Shown piece after piece: positions 12,240 to 23,110 of a stretch of DNA of 64,000 nucleotides (the stretch's first letter is position 1; every line of letters starts with the position of its first letter). Both the position numbers and the translations under genes were made by a program. The notes under the pieces were generated by a model that saw only the letters and a list, made by a program, of their open reading frames with translations, made no database searches and had not been told where the DNA came from. Origin of the DNA: Nageia nagi (taxonomy: Eukaryota; Pinophyta); NCBI GenBank assembly GCA_050084985.1, contig JBITNC010000001.1:54436001-54500000 (forward strand), given 5' to 3'.

Positions 12240-13200
12240 AGTATTACATGAGTCCAAGGTCCTTCATTTCAAATTTTTCATCATGGAACTCTTAAAGTTA
12301 TCATTCATGCTCAAGTTACTCCCCATAAAGATAAGATCATCAACATACAAGCAAACAAGTAGGAGATCATTACCTTGCTTCATGGTGTAGAGAGTAGGTT
12401 CACTTTTGCTCCTAATGAATCCAAATTGATGGAAGAACCCATCAATCCTTGAGTACCAAGCTCTTGGATCTTGTTTGAGGCCATACAAAGCCTTCTTTAA
12501 CTTATATACAAGATGTTCCTTTCCTTGGATTACAAAGCCTTGAGGTTGTTCAACAAAAACTTCTTCATTCAAATACCCATTCAAGAATGCACTTTTTACA
12601 TCCATGTGCATTACTTTCCAACCTTTTTGGGTAGCTAGTGAAAGAACCAATCTAATGGTTTCTTGCCTTGCTACTGGTGCAAAGGTCTCTTCATAATCAA
12701 TGCCATACCTTTGGAGAAAGCCTTTGGCCACAAGCCTTGCTTTGTGCCTCTCTATGGTGCCATTGCTATTGTATTTGGTTTTGTAGACCCATTTACAACC
12801 AACAATTTTCTTGCCTTTGGGAAGCTCCACAAGCTCCCAAGTATCATTCCCTTTTATGGAAGAGATTTCATCTTCCATGGCCTTCACCCAAACATCATTA
12901 GTACATGCTTGTTCATAACTAGAAGGTTCAACCTCTACACTAGTTATCAAAGAATAATTGATCACATCACCTTTAGGGGCTTGATCATCTTCATCACCAT
13001 ACATTTTTAAATTCTCAAGTCTTCTAACAACATCTTAAAGTTCATTTGCTTGACTTCTAGTGTATCTTCTTGAGAAATTTTTGTCTAACATTTGTTGTGG
13101 TGGATGATTGGCAAGAATTCTTTTTCCTTTGCTCACAAGATTTGGAGAGTCTTCATCCATTGGAGATGGTGAAGGAGATGGTGTGCTTGAAGAAGTGAGT
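12240..13200 (-). pseudogene. H reverse transcriptase (RVT_2) with truncated N-terminus
   Basis: A 246-residue open frame (12264-13004) spans the copia reverse transcriptase (RVT_2). It contains W-x-x-A-M-x-x-E, TWELVELPKGKK, GCKWVYKTK, ARLVAKGF, FAPVAR, the catalytic DVKSAFLNG Asp, ALYGLKQDPRAW and the YVDD box at about 12325. Upstream (13005-13200) one frame continues with one stop into a Ser/Pro-rich linker (SPSPSPMDEDSP-like) typical of the segment between integrase and reverse transcriptase, and then ends at the insertion junction. A shift at about 12240-12265 separates it from RNase H. Confidence 0.88.
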
Positions 13201-13560
13201 TTAATGAATATTGTGCTGAGTATAGAATCAAGAGGTAGTTTAGAATTCCATACACTCCTTAGTAGAACAATGTTGTTGAAAGAAAAAATAGATTAATTAT
13301 AGAGATGGCTAGGTGCATGTTGGGTAATCTTCTTAAGTTCCTATGGGGTGAGCTATTAGCATTGCTATTTACACCTTGAATAGGTGTCCCACAAAAGTTA
13401 TTTAGAGAAAAACTCCTTTTGAGGCATTGTTAGGAAGAAAACCTAACATTTCACACCTTAGGGTGTTTGGTTGTGAAGCATTCTCCTACATTATTTTTTG
13501 GATAAAAGAGTAAAAAATACATCTTTATAGGTTATGATAGTTAGCATGGAGGCTACAAGA
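13201..13560 (+). pseudogene. A1 integrase remnant, part 2
   Basis: The A1 integrase resumes after H. In one frame EFHTLLSRTMLL overlays, in a neighbouring frame, the conserved IPYTPQQNG region at about 13240-13270. It is followed by a VERKNRLI-like stretch with its catalytic Glu (about 13275), a MARCMLG-like stretch and C-P-T-K-V-I-x-x-K-T-P-F-E, then LRVFGCEAF (about 13460). A2 keeps the same segment in better condition (48464-48889). Frame shifts are frequent. Confidence 0.75.
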
Positions 13561-14645
13561 TCTTCTCTCCAACCTATAAAATAATGTTCATTTCAAAGGA
13601 TGTAAATTTCAATGACCTTCCTAAAGAATCTACTTCTAATGAGGATGTTGATGATCTAAAGGACTCTTTAGTTGCTCCTAGCTAGTTGGATATTGATGTA
13701 GACAAGTCACCTTAGGAATAAAATTATGCAACACAAAGGGTAATAAGGAGCATAACCTTTAACAAATCTTTAATTTCCAAGATTGACAACAACCATGAGC
13801 CCTCAACCTTCAAAAAAGCTTTTGAGCATGATTGCTAAATGGAAGCCATGAAAGTGGAGTATCATGTACTTATAAAAACTAAAACTTGGGACTTGGTTCC
13901 TTATCTCAATGATAAGTATGCGATTGGCAATAAGTGGATCTACAAGGTCAAGTTCAATTCAATTAGAGATATTGAGAAATACAAGGCAAGGTTAGTAGCT
14001 AAAATTTTTGCTCAGAAATACAATGTAGATTATGAGGTAACTTTTGTTCCCATGGCAAAGATGCCTATTGTGAGAGTTATCCTTGCTCTTTATACAGCTC
14101 AAGGATGGAAATTTTTTCAACTTGATGTCAAGAGTGCATTTTTTAATGGTGACTTGGATGTGGAAATCTTCATGAATTAACTAGAAGGGTTTATTATGAA
14201 AGGTAAAGAGTCCTTTGTGTGCAAGCTAAAGAAGTCTTTGTATGGACTTAAGCAAGCACCTCGAGCCTGGTACAAAAAGCTTTTAGGGTACTTTTTAGAC
14301 ATTAGATTCTCTAAGTGTTTTTTTAACTCCAATCTATATGTGTTCAATCAAAGAAAAGACATGGTCTTGATTCTCCTTTATGTGGATGATCTTTTGATTA
14401 CTGGAAATAATGATAAAATCATTCAAGAGTGCATATCCAAACTTAAGGCAAAATTTGAAATGATTGATCTTGGTCTCTTGCACTACTATTTTAGAATGCA
14501 AGTGTATCAATACAAGGATTATACTTACCTTAGTCAATGTAAGTATATATCAAACATCTTACAAAAGTTTGGAATGGAGGAGTGTAGATATGCTGCAATC
14601 CCACTCTCTCTTGGAATCACTATTTCTCTAAGCTCCAACTCTTAA
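13561..14645 (+). pseudogene. A1 reverse transcriptase
   Basis: After a linker, two open stretches (13839-14180 and 14196-14645) cover the RVT_2 domain. Landmarks are MEAMKVEY, TWDLVPY, GNKWIYKVKFN, ARLVAK, LDVKSAFFNGDLD with the first catalytic Asp (about 14125), LYGLKQAPRAWYKK, LLYVDDLLITGNN with the catalytic Asp pair (about 14378-14415), and FEMIDLGLLHYY. The two stretches are in one frame and separated by a TAA where the family has CAA (Gln) at about 14179. This is the best preserved gene of A1. Confidence 0.88.
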
Positions 14646-15310
14646 TTAGCTAATGCTATAGCTTATAGAAAATTAATTGGTAGTAGTTTATATTTGACTA
14701 TATCTAGACTAGATATTGGCTTTGTAATGAATTTGATGGCATAATTCATGCAAAAACCTTATGTTGAGCACTTTAATGTTGTTAAGCATATCTTAGGGTA
14801 TGTTGTAGGGACTAAGGATCTTGCTCTCAAGTATTCCAAGTTACCCTCATTTGTTCTCTCTAGATTCTTAGATTCTGACTATGGGGGAGAGATATGATAA
14901 GAAGTCAACTTCTACATATGTGTTTAGCATTGGTTTAGGTGCTATCTCTTGGGCTTCCAAGAAGCAACCTCCTATTTCTCTTTCCACCATAGAAATTGAA
15001 TATTATACCATGTATGTTGTAGCCTAGGAAGCCATTTAGCTAAGGCATTTTCTAAAAGAAACTAGGTATGAGAAAGGTGGCTCATCTTTGATCTCTTTAG
15101 AAAATCAATCACTTATTTTTTTAGCTAAAAATACAATATTCTATAAATGAATAAAACATGTGGAAATATATGCCCATTTTATCAAGGAGAAGGTTCTTGA
15201 TGGCATCATACACTTAGAGTATTATCCATCCACCTTGAACTTCATTGATTTATTCACCAAGGCCCCTCCTGAAAGCTCAATTCTATAAGATTAGGGATGC
15301 TATCAGGTTG
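14646..15310 (+). pseudogene. A1 RNase H
   Basis: Downstream of the reverse transcriptase stop are YRKLIGSSLYLTISRLDI, VVKHILGYVVGTKDLALKY, FLDSDYGG (about 14870), a SWASKKQ segment and the E-I-E-Y Glu region (about 14990), in frames broken by a small shift at about 14890 and several stops. It ends near a purine-rich cctcaagggggagtgaag stretch at about 15310-15327. Confidence 0.8.
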
Positions 15311-16146
15311 TGAAGTTGCCCTCAAGGGGGAGTGAAGTTTGAATTCTTTTGTTGAATTCATATTTATGATGATAAATTCACCCCTAGGAGGATTTTGTGC
15401 TGTATAGTGTTAATTTTGTTGTACACCTTCATGGTAAGTTTGATTTACATGAGAAACTTGTACAAATTGGCCAATCTTGCACTATTTATTTATCCATGTG
15501 TGAGGAACTCTTATGTATATTTTGGCACTATTCAGTTATCCATATGTGAGGAACTCATATGTTCATACTCTATTTTTGGTCAATCTAGCATTGTTTAGTT
15601 ATCCATGTGTGAGGAACTCTTATGTGTCTTTTGGCACTATTTAGTTATCCATATGTGAGGAACTCATATGTGCATGCTCTTTTTTGTAATGATAATCAAC
15701 ACATGTTTTATATACAATAGGTTACTATAAGTTTTTGGTATGGCATCTTCGTGATTACATATAGTGCACCATTGATTAGTTCATGATGGCATTTGTGTGA
15801 TTCAACTATCCTTTTTGATATGAATATGATGAATATAACTAATATTGTTATTTGAGCTACTTATGACTTGTAGGTTTCTTTGAGATTGTAAGCTAATTAC
15901 CTCAGGTATGCAAGCTCTTGGAGACTCTTCATGACTTCCAGTTGGATGACTACTTCATGTACATTAAAATCAATTATGGTTAATGATTGTATTTGGCAAA
16001 GTAGTGAGTCTCAAACCAGATCTTTCTTACTTCACAAATATGTAAAAAGTTATCATCTTCATTGTATTTGTTTGGAGGAAAACTCTCTTACTTTCTCTTC
16101 TTCTTCTCTCTTACTCACTCTATCCCAATATTACATTAAGAAGGAG
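15311..16146 (+). other. A1 3' untranslated region
   Basis: About 830 bp lies between RNase H and the 3' LTR. It includes one purine-rich stretch right after RNase H (about 15317) and a second just before the LTR (taagaaggag, 16137-16146), the latter being the likely functional polypurine tract. A short tandem array sits at 15485-15680. The same layout occurs in A2. Confidence 0.65.
15485..15680 (+). repeat. Tandem 'tatccatgtgtgaggaactc' array in the A1 3' UTR
   Basis: Four units of about 55-60 bp each carry 'atccat(g/a)tgtgaggaactc(t/a)tatgt' and then 'ggcactatt(c/t)agtt' or a variant. Units alternate in type (tgtgtgagg/tatgtgagg). A2 has the same array with about five units at 46850-47095 on the minus strand. 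Confidence 0.8.
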
Positions 16147-16649
16147 TGTTGGAATGTATAATGCATTATTGTAAATGTTTATATTAAATCTTCTATGTAA
16201 GTTCACTAATACTTAAGGGTATCATTTTATACCTTAAGTATTTAAGTGAATATGATAATGTAACTTAACTTACACTCCATGTCATGAGCATGCCCTTGGT
16301 TAAAAGGATGTGCATATTATGATTTCATACATTGGATAAAAGGGTGATCTAAAGAGAGATTTTTGCCTATAAATAGAAGGCCCCTCTTTGTGATCACACA
16401 CCAATTGTAGAGTAAATTTATGATATAGGATTAAAGTGTAGGAGTTTAGGTTAGGAGGATTGTAAGAGAGTTGTATTTGTGATTGAAGTAAAGATCTAGT
16501 TAGTGGATGTACTCCTAGTCAGAGGAACCACTTTACATCTTGAGTTACTTTGTGAGATTGTCTTGTTTGTGAGTTTGTTAGATTTGAATTGAGATCTTTC
16601 ATGTGATCTTGGTTGATTAGGAATTATCTTGTTAGTGTTAGTTCCTTCA
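16147..16649 (+). repeat. A1 3' LTR
   Basis: Begins TGTTGGAATG after the purine tract and ends GTTCCTTCA, followed by the CAAAT duplication. It has the same TATA box (16378) and palindrome (16208-16242, with a substitution in the loop) as the 5' LTR. Confidence 0.93.
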
Positions 16650-16654
16650 CAAAT
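16650..16654. repeat. Target-site duplication of A1, right copy (CAAAT)
   Basis: Identical to 5713-5717. Confidence 0.93.
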
Positions 16655-17395
16655 TGGGGAAAAAATAAGTCAAATAAAATGAAATGCAAGAAGGATGGTG
16701 ATAGCACTATAGGATGGAAGAAGAAATCTATATTCTTCAATTTGTTTCATTGGGAGGTAGGGAATGCAATTTTATTTTTGTATTAATTAATTATCATGTC
16801 TCTCAATATTGACTAATTTTAGTTTTATATTTCTCTTTATGAACAACATTTTTTAGTTTATCATAACTTGGATTTGATTCATGTGGAGAAAAATATCTAT
16901 GGAAGCATATTTGGGGATATTGTTAGGTATTGAAGGAAGTCAAAGGATGGAAAAAAAACTCTCATGAGGATTTAATAATTATGAAGATCAAGAAACCATT
17001 ATCATTAACAATTGAAGAAAAAAGATATATCTTCCAGTACAATCTATCAAAGGTTGAGAAATAAATGGTTTATCAAGCATTTTACAATATGAAAGTACTT
17101 AATGGATATAATTCAAATATTAGAAAATATTTTCATATGAAAGAAATTAAGATCTTTGATATGAAATCACATGACTATCATATTCTCATGCATTATCATC
17201 TTCCATTAGTACTACAACATGTTCTTGATACACAAGTGTGAAAAATATTTGTAAGTTGTAATGTTCTATAAGGATATATGTGCTAAAGTAATGGATCCCA
17301 AAAAAATATAGAAATTAGAGGAAGAGGTCATGGTGACTTTATGTTTGCTTAAAAAGAACTTCCCCATCTTAATGTTTTGATATCATGGTGCACTT
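16655..17395 (+). pseudogene. CACTA (En/Spm) TNP2 transposase remnant, 3' part
   Basis: The interrupted transposase continues here. KKKSIFFNLFHWE (about 16710-16756) is followed by a candidate GT-AG intron (16757-16856), then YHNLDLIHVEKNIYG, which matches the H-N-L-D-V-M-H-I-E-K-N hallmark of TNP2. After some stops come EIKIFDMKSHDYHILMHYHLPL (about 17140-17210) and FDIMVHL (about 17377-17395), both conserved TNP2 blocks. Joined with 5100-5712 the order is collinear with the family. Coding similarity ends at about 17395. The exact splice phase is not preserved, so the intron is tentative. Confidence 0.8.
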
Positions 17396-18861
17396 AATAA
17401 TGGACAAGACTATCCTAAAACCAAATTCATGTATATATACCCAAGGTATATGTACAACCTTACCATTGACCACTGCACAATTTGCCACCATCCCATCCCT
17501 CATCCATATTTACCCATAATTTATGAGGATATATGCTCAAGGTATATTATTCATTGAGGATATAAACCCATGGTATATTGGTCAATGAGGATATCCATCC
17601 AATGTATATTGTTAAAAACATACAAAATTTAAAACTTTTGCTACATGTTTCTAACTCAATGGTATACTAGTTAACACATAGCACCCAAAAAATGATGCAT
17701 CATTTTTGAATTGTGTCCAAGCATTTTGCATCGACACTTAAAAATTTTTGGGTTCATATTTTGCATATTTTTAATGTAATACACACCTTGAATTTATGCA
17801 TTGAATTTATATACATCTAGAATTTATGCATTCAATTGATATACATCCATAATATATGCATTCAATTGATATACACCCATAATATATGCATAAACATGGT
17901 ATATGCCTTGAATATATGTACCATTACCACCACATCATCACGCTGTCTCGCTCTACCCTTCCTACTTTGATTTCTTGTAGATATACTTTGGGCATATATA
18001 TGCAAATTTAGATGGAGGATAGTCTTCTCTATTAATAATTCACTTAAGGGTATTGATAATTTTCAATCTCTTCCTAGTGGTATATAATATTTTGTTATGT
18101 ATGTAGATGTTGTTATAAGTTCTTTAGATCTCTTTAGTCATACAAGGATTACATTGCATAGTAAAGTGGGTGAGTTTATGAAGGATATTAAATTCATTAT
18201 CAAACCATGATTTGTGAGGGTGATGGCCATAATAAATATAAGGAGATGGATTGTTGATGGTATGCAGAAAGGATTCAAATATGCCTGACCAAAGGGCTTT
18301 GGAGAGTTAATGATCCACCTACAAGATGATGTATTGTATATGGTAGAGATTGGTGAGATGTTTATTTATATTTTTTGTATATATATTGTTAAAATTATGG
18401 TCAAAGCAGGTGTGTGGAGTATCAACATAAAGAAAAGGGGTATGAGTGGGGAGATGTCTGGTAAGTTAAAGTGTAAGGATAAGAAGCATGATCAGATAGG
18501 GGTGGAGTATTAGAAATAATAAAGTCAATGATATAAAAGGTAAAGGGGAGATTAGCAAGAGTGTAATTGACCATGCTAGTACCACCAACAAAGGAAAACA
18601 CACAAAATATATAGATTAAGGGAATTGAGAAATCCCATTAAGGATGATCAAGTCATGTGCTTCCCCCAAGTTGAAAAGTTATTTTCCATAATAGATGATT
18701 TTTTCCTTAACATAATCTAACTATTGTGTTTGGACCAAGTCACTAAGATCAGTATTCAACAATAAAAGAGGATAAAAGGAAATATCATGTAAGTGACATT
18801 GTGAAATGCTTGTCTTTAATAGAACAATATCACCAAAGAGGAAAAACATAGATATCTTGAG
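17396..18861. other. AT-rich stretch with two short tandem arrays and a weak coding-like region
   Basis: At 17440-17610 about four units of roughly 45 bp share 'tgaggatata' and 'ccaaggtatatt' words. At 17785-17930 three to four units of about 30 bp share 'atgcattcaattgatatacatccataat'-type sequence. From about 18020 to 18515 a plus-strand frame is fairly open (one stop before 18310, then 67 codons to 18513), but I recognise no family in it. Confidence 0.5.
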
Positions 18862-19463
18862 ATAAAGATCCAATTAGGGGGAGTTACCATTATTTATAAT
18901 AGAGTGTAATGAGTAAGCAATAGGAAAATATATATAACAATGTAAATATATTGAAATATTTATATCTTCTTATCAAGATATATCCATATGTATCTAACAT
19001 GAAGATAGAGCATTCTAAATGAATGGATGAAGTCAAGTGCTAATGATACATGTAAGCAATACCTTAGCAAGTCTTTGGTCTATCAGGAATAAACTAAGAA
19101 TATCATGTATAGGATGGTAGTGGTTTCAATTGTGTTTCATGTATTTTGGTATAAATATCCAAATAGGGTAAGTTACCATTATCTATAATAGAGTGTAATG
19201 AGTAAGCAATATGAAAATAACATATAACATATTCGTAAAGATGTTGAAATATTTTCTTCTTATCAAGATATATCCATATATATTTGGAATGGATATATGA
19301 GCATTATGAATGAATGCATGAAGTCAAGCTCTCATGATACATGCAAGAAAAACCTCTAGAGCCTTTGATACCTTGGTGAATCTTTGGTCTATAAGAAAAA
19401 ATCTAAGAATATCATGTGTAAGATGGTAGTGGTTTCAACCATGTTTCATGTGTTTTGGTATGA
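18862..19463. repeat. 289-bp tandem duplication
   Basis: Two diverged copies (about 18862-19150 and 19151-19463) share 'agttaccattat(t/c)tataatagagtgtaatgagtaagcaat', 'cttcttatcaagatatatccata' and 'aagatggtagtggtttcaa'-like words in the same order. The period is 289 bp, measured from the two agttacc positions (18882 and 19171). The second copy has about 20 bp extra. Confidence 0.85.
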
Positions 19464-20482
19464 AGGATAAGATCCCTATCACCCATTACATCATTTAATA
19501 AACTTGGAGAAGAGAATAAAGAATCACCACAATTTCATAAAATAATTTGGATGCAACATTGAATATATGATGGTTGGTGTCATGTTGTTGTGGACCAACT
19601 TTTAGCCCATCCTAAAGGAGGACTATCATGTATCCAAACTCTACCATTTAGAAGAACAACCTATTTGCCTAATTTTATTGATTCAATCATTTTATTTTTG
19701 TTACATTTGATCTTCATTTTATTTTCCTAGTTGGATCTTCATCAAGGAATACTTTATTTGGAAAGTAAAAAAATTCCTCTTAGCTCATAGAGCTTGTACA
19801 TGTTCCCTTGTTGGATGGAAAAAAATAATGAGTCTCATTCAAAATAAAGAGGAAGAATTCCTTAATAGAAATAAATATGAGATGTTTTAGGTATTCCATA
19901 TTCTACTCATAAATATATATTTGTATTGGTTGATAATAAAGATGATCTAGTATAGGTATGAAGGAGTAGATAACTATATTGGACTAGGCATTAAGTGAGC
20001 AAGTTTTACTATCTTAAATACTAAGTGAGTATTTAGGTAGTTTTAAAATTTAATAAGGGTTATACCTCCACCATAAACCATTCAATATGAGGCATAAAAA
20101 ATATTAATATTAAAAATTTATGAGATACATGTGGTTCCATATTTTATAGGCCCCATATTAGATGATGAGGAAAATGATCATGACCATTACCATTTCATGC
20201 TAATAACATTACTATCCCTAAGAAGTGTCAAATGTGGTAAGAGTGACTTAGAATAAGGTCTATAATGCTCAAACTATTTGATTAAAGAGGTAAGAAAAAA
20301 AGAGGGCTACACAAATATGCCCCTATACTATATGCTTCTTCTATAATGAGAAGGCCAAGGGAGATTATTAAAATGACAAGTTTTAGAATTTCTCCTTCCT
20401 TTGGAGGGAGATGTGCAATCACTTTACTATATGTAATACCTATTAATGAGGTGAAATATTTTACTTTAGTATAAAGAACAAA
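19464..20482. other. AT-rich stretch without recognised features
   Basis: No coding similarity, repeat or terminus could be supported here. It is the left flank of element D. Confidence 0.5.
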
Positions 20483-20487
20483 GGCAT

Positions 20488-20692
20488 TATTGGAGAGAAG
20501 CCATAATTGATCCATTGTATTGATATGAGAGCAATTAAATACATAGATTATTTAGGAGTTACATTCTCCTACAATAACGAATCAAACCCTAAATATTAAA
20601 GTGGGATAAAATAATAGTAAATAAGACTTAGTGTATTATTTACCTTACATTATTTAGATACCTAATGAGCTAATGCATTATTTATTCTAATA
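20488..20692 (-). repeat. D 3' LTR
   Basis: On the plus strand it runs TATTGGAGAG...ATTCTAATA and is followed by cccccc (20693-20698), the complement of the polypurine tract. It aligns with 25824-26021 with a small number of differences. Confidence 0.88.
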
Positions 20693-20744
20693 CCCCCCAT
20701 AATACATTAGGTCTTTAGTGAACATGAGAGGAAGAAAGTATTAA

Positions 20745-21340
20745 AACTTTCCACTATCAAGAGATTTGGTGAAGACATCTGTAATATGCTCTTTTGTGGA
20801 AATGTGCTAGAGCTTAATATTGTGTAATGAAATATGATCTCAAATGAAGTGCACTTGTATCTCAATGTGTTTGGTGCACTCATGAAAATAAGGGTTTTGA
20901 ACTAGTTTCAATACACCTTGATTGTCACAATGTAGAACTGTGGCTTGTTTCTATGGAATTTCAATGTCTATCAAAGTATGATGTAACCATACTACTTCAC
21001 AAATAGCATCTCCTGCAGCACGGTATTCCAAATCTATGATAGACTTGGATGTGATGTTTTGCTTCTTACTACCTCATGAAATCAATCCATATCCAAAGAA
21101 GAACACATATCATATCATTAATCTTCTATCATCCAAAGATCCTCCATAATTTGCATTTGGGTATCTAGATAAGACAAACTATCATTCTTCTTGTACTCTA
21201 GGCCATAATCATCAGTGCTACGGATGTACTTCAAAACATGCTTTGTCACAATCCAGTGGCCCTTATTTGGTGCATGAATAAATATTGAAAGATAGCTAAT
21301 GGTAGAATAAATATTTGGCTTGGTGTATGTTAGGTAAATT
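20745..21340 (-). pseudogene. D RNase H
   Basis: Minus-strand pieces include a D-Y-x-P-N-A-N-Y-G-G-S stretch near 21150, a WGSKKQ-like segment near 21060, the Glu region LEYRAAG near 21030, and HCDNQGVLKLVQNP and FHECTKHIEIQVHFIRDHI (about 20840-20940), then DVFTKSL near 20770. This is the copia RNase H arrangement. Several stops interrupt it. Confidence 0.8.
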
Positions 21341-22303
21341 AACCCTCCAATCAGCTAAAATAGAGAGTTGCATTTACCACTAGAGAACAATCATGATGTG
21401 ATAAATGTAAAACAAGTTCAATTGGTGTGGATATCAAGTCATATTTTATCATCCTAAATTTCTCTAGTAACTTCTTGATGTACTTCATCTATGAAATAAA
21501 TATATAGTCCTACATCTGCCAAACCTCTAATCCAAGGAAATAATGAAGTAAACCAAGGTCAATCGTGTCGAATGATCATTTTAGATCATCATTGCAAGAT
21601 ATGATCAACTCCTCAGTGCTTCTTATGATAACCAAATCATTGACATAAACTACAAATATGACAATATAGCCCCCCATGTTGTCAAAGGTAGAGGTTGGGA
21701 TCGTATGGACTCCTATTGAAGTCATGTTGTTGTAGAAAGGAATCAATTTTCATATACCAAGCTCGTGGATCCTATTTCAAGCCATACAAAGACTTAACCA
21801 ATCTACATACTTTTATTTTTCCTAGATCAATCACAAATCCTTCAGGTTGCTTCATGTAGACTTCTTCCTCTAATTATCTATTTAGGAAGGTGCTTTTCAC
21901 ATCCATTTGATGGACTTTCTAGCCAAATTGAGCTACCATTGCAAAAGTAATTCTAATGATCTTCATAGTCGATACCTTCTTGTTGAGCATACCCTTTGGA
22001 AATGAGTCAAGCCTTATGGTTATCGAGTGTACCATCATCTTTATACTTGGTTTTGAACACCCATTTACATCCAATGGCCTTCTTTCCTAGTGGAATATCT
22101 ACCAACTTCCATGTGCCATTTTTCATCAATGCATCAAATTCAACCTGCATGGATGACTTCCAATGCAGTAGCTTAATAACTTCACAAACCATTTTAGGTT
22201 TAGGTGTATGTACAACTTTTTTCATCAGTGCCAAGTTCACTTCTTCATGAGCCATGCTTTGTGTCCTAAGTTTAGAACTAGAAGTGTCTGATGGAGCACT
22301 CAA
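21341..22303 (-). pseudogene. D reverse transcriptase
   Basis: The open stretch 22007-22303 holds W-x-S-S-M-Q-V-E-F-D-A-L, GTWKLVDIPLGKKAIGCKWVFKTKY and LDNHKA, the start of the RVT_2 domain. Shifts follow, with later pieces around 21880 (the catalytic DVKSAF-like region, degraded), 21790 (YGLK-x-x-x-R-A-W, degraded) and 21640, where YVDD has become YVND. The change at the catalytic Asp would abolish polymerase activity even without the stops. Confidence 0.82.
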
Positions 22304-23110
22304 GTTTGAATCCTAGAGTGCCTTTTAGTATCACTAGGTCTTTGAGGTGACAAATTCACAATTGGAGCTTCTCTCTCATCATCATAATTGATTATGGGGC
22401 CACTGTTAGGTTCAAGTACCTCTACAGGTGGACTAGTTGAAGATTCACTAGTCTTATCAAATATTACATCTCTGTTGATATAAGTCTTTATAGTAGTAGG
22501 ATCCATGACTCTATAGATTTGGATTCACTATCATACCTGAGAAGAATGCACCTCTTTGATTTTTCATCAATCTTCTTCCTTTGCTCCTTAAGAATGTGCA
22601 TGTATGTAGTACAACCAAACACTCGAAGATGTGAGATATTGGGTCGCTCTTCTAACCATGCTTCTTCAGGTGTTATCCCATTAAGAGCTTTTATGGGTGC
22701 CCTATTCAATAGATATATGGTAGTATTCACTACTTCAATGCAAAATATCTCATCCATTTTTGCATCTTTCAATATGCTTCTTACCATTTCCATAATGCTT
22801 CGATTTCATCATTCACAAGCTTCAGTTTGTTGTGGTGTGTAAGATTTGCTCAATTATTTTTGAATTCCATGCTACTTCAGGAATGCAAAAAACTCATTTG
22901 ATAAGTATTCTCCCCCTCGATCTAAGTAGAGAACATGGATGTGATGAGAATTTTGCTCCTCCACAAGTGCCTTGAATTCCTTGAAATAAGAAAACATTTA
23001 ATCCTTTATATTCAAGAAATACACCCACATTTTTCTTGAGTAATCATCAACAAATAACAGGAAGTATATGAGGCCAAAAAAACTAGCCTAGATGGGTCCA
23101 CACATATCGA
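22304..23110 (-). pseudogene. D integrase
   Basis: The stretch 22488-22793 reads MVRSILKDAKMDEIFCIEVVNTTIYLLNR-type sequence, then GITPEEAW, ISHLRVFGC and IDEKSKRCILL, the C-terminal part of the copia integrase core. Upstream (22800-23110) lie broken pieces of the catalytic core, with a DRGGEYLSNEF-like stretch near 22910 and HIDMCGPI near 23090 (first Asp). 22300-22506 forms a linker with SPPVEVLEP-type Ser/Pro sequence. Confidence 0.82.

Larger units (their letters stand above)
10965..13200 (-). mobile_element. H: 5'-truncated copia element with a single LTR, nested in A1
   Basis: On the minus strand the order is post-integrase linker, reverse transcriptase, RNase H, polypurine tract and one LTR (10965-11392) with TG...CA ends. 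The 5' LTR, gag, protease and integrase are absent. The flanks show a 4/5 target-site match. The reverse transcriptase belongs to a different copia family from A1 (for example KYNSNGTIERHKARLVAKGF, with insertions relative to A1). It is better preserved than A1, consistent with later insertion. Confidence 0.85.
5718..16649 (+). mobile_element. A1: full-length Ty1/copia element with nested copia insertion
   Basis: Two LTRs of about 500 bp with TG...CA ends and a perfect CAAAT target-site duplication bound a 10.9-kb element. Its order is LTR, PBS, long leader, gag, protease, integrase, reverse transcriptase, RNase H, long 3' UTR, LTR, which is the Ty1/copia gene order. Without nested element H (10965-13200) it would be about 8.7 kb. 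The two LTRs differ at roughly one position in eleven by eye, so the insertion is old. Every coding domain carries stops or shifts. It landed in a CACTA TNP2 gene. Family A is also represented at 1503-3030, in B, at 38975-39466 and in A2. Confidence 0.93.

Noticed and set aside
12663-13010. Plus-strand frames of 115 and 77 codons
   Set aside because: They are antisense shadows of the H reverse transcriptase.
15485-15680. Regularly spaced repeats that could look like a CRISPR array
   Set aside because: Units are contiguous and diverged, spacers are themselves similar, and the array lies in the 3' UTR of a plant copia element with a second copy in A2.
20282-20515. 77-codon minus-strand frame
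   Set aside because: It crosses the left LTR boundary of D and so combines flank and LTR sequence; no motif.
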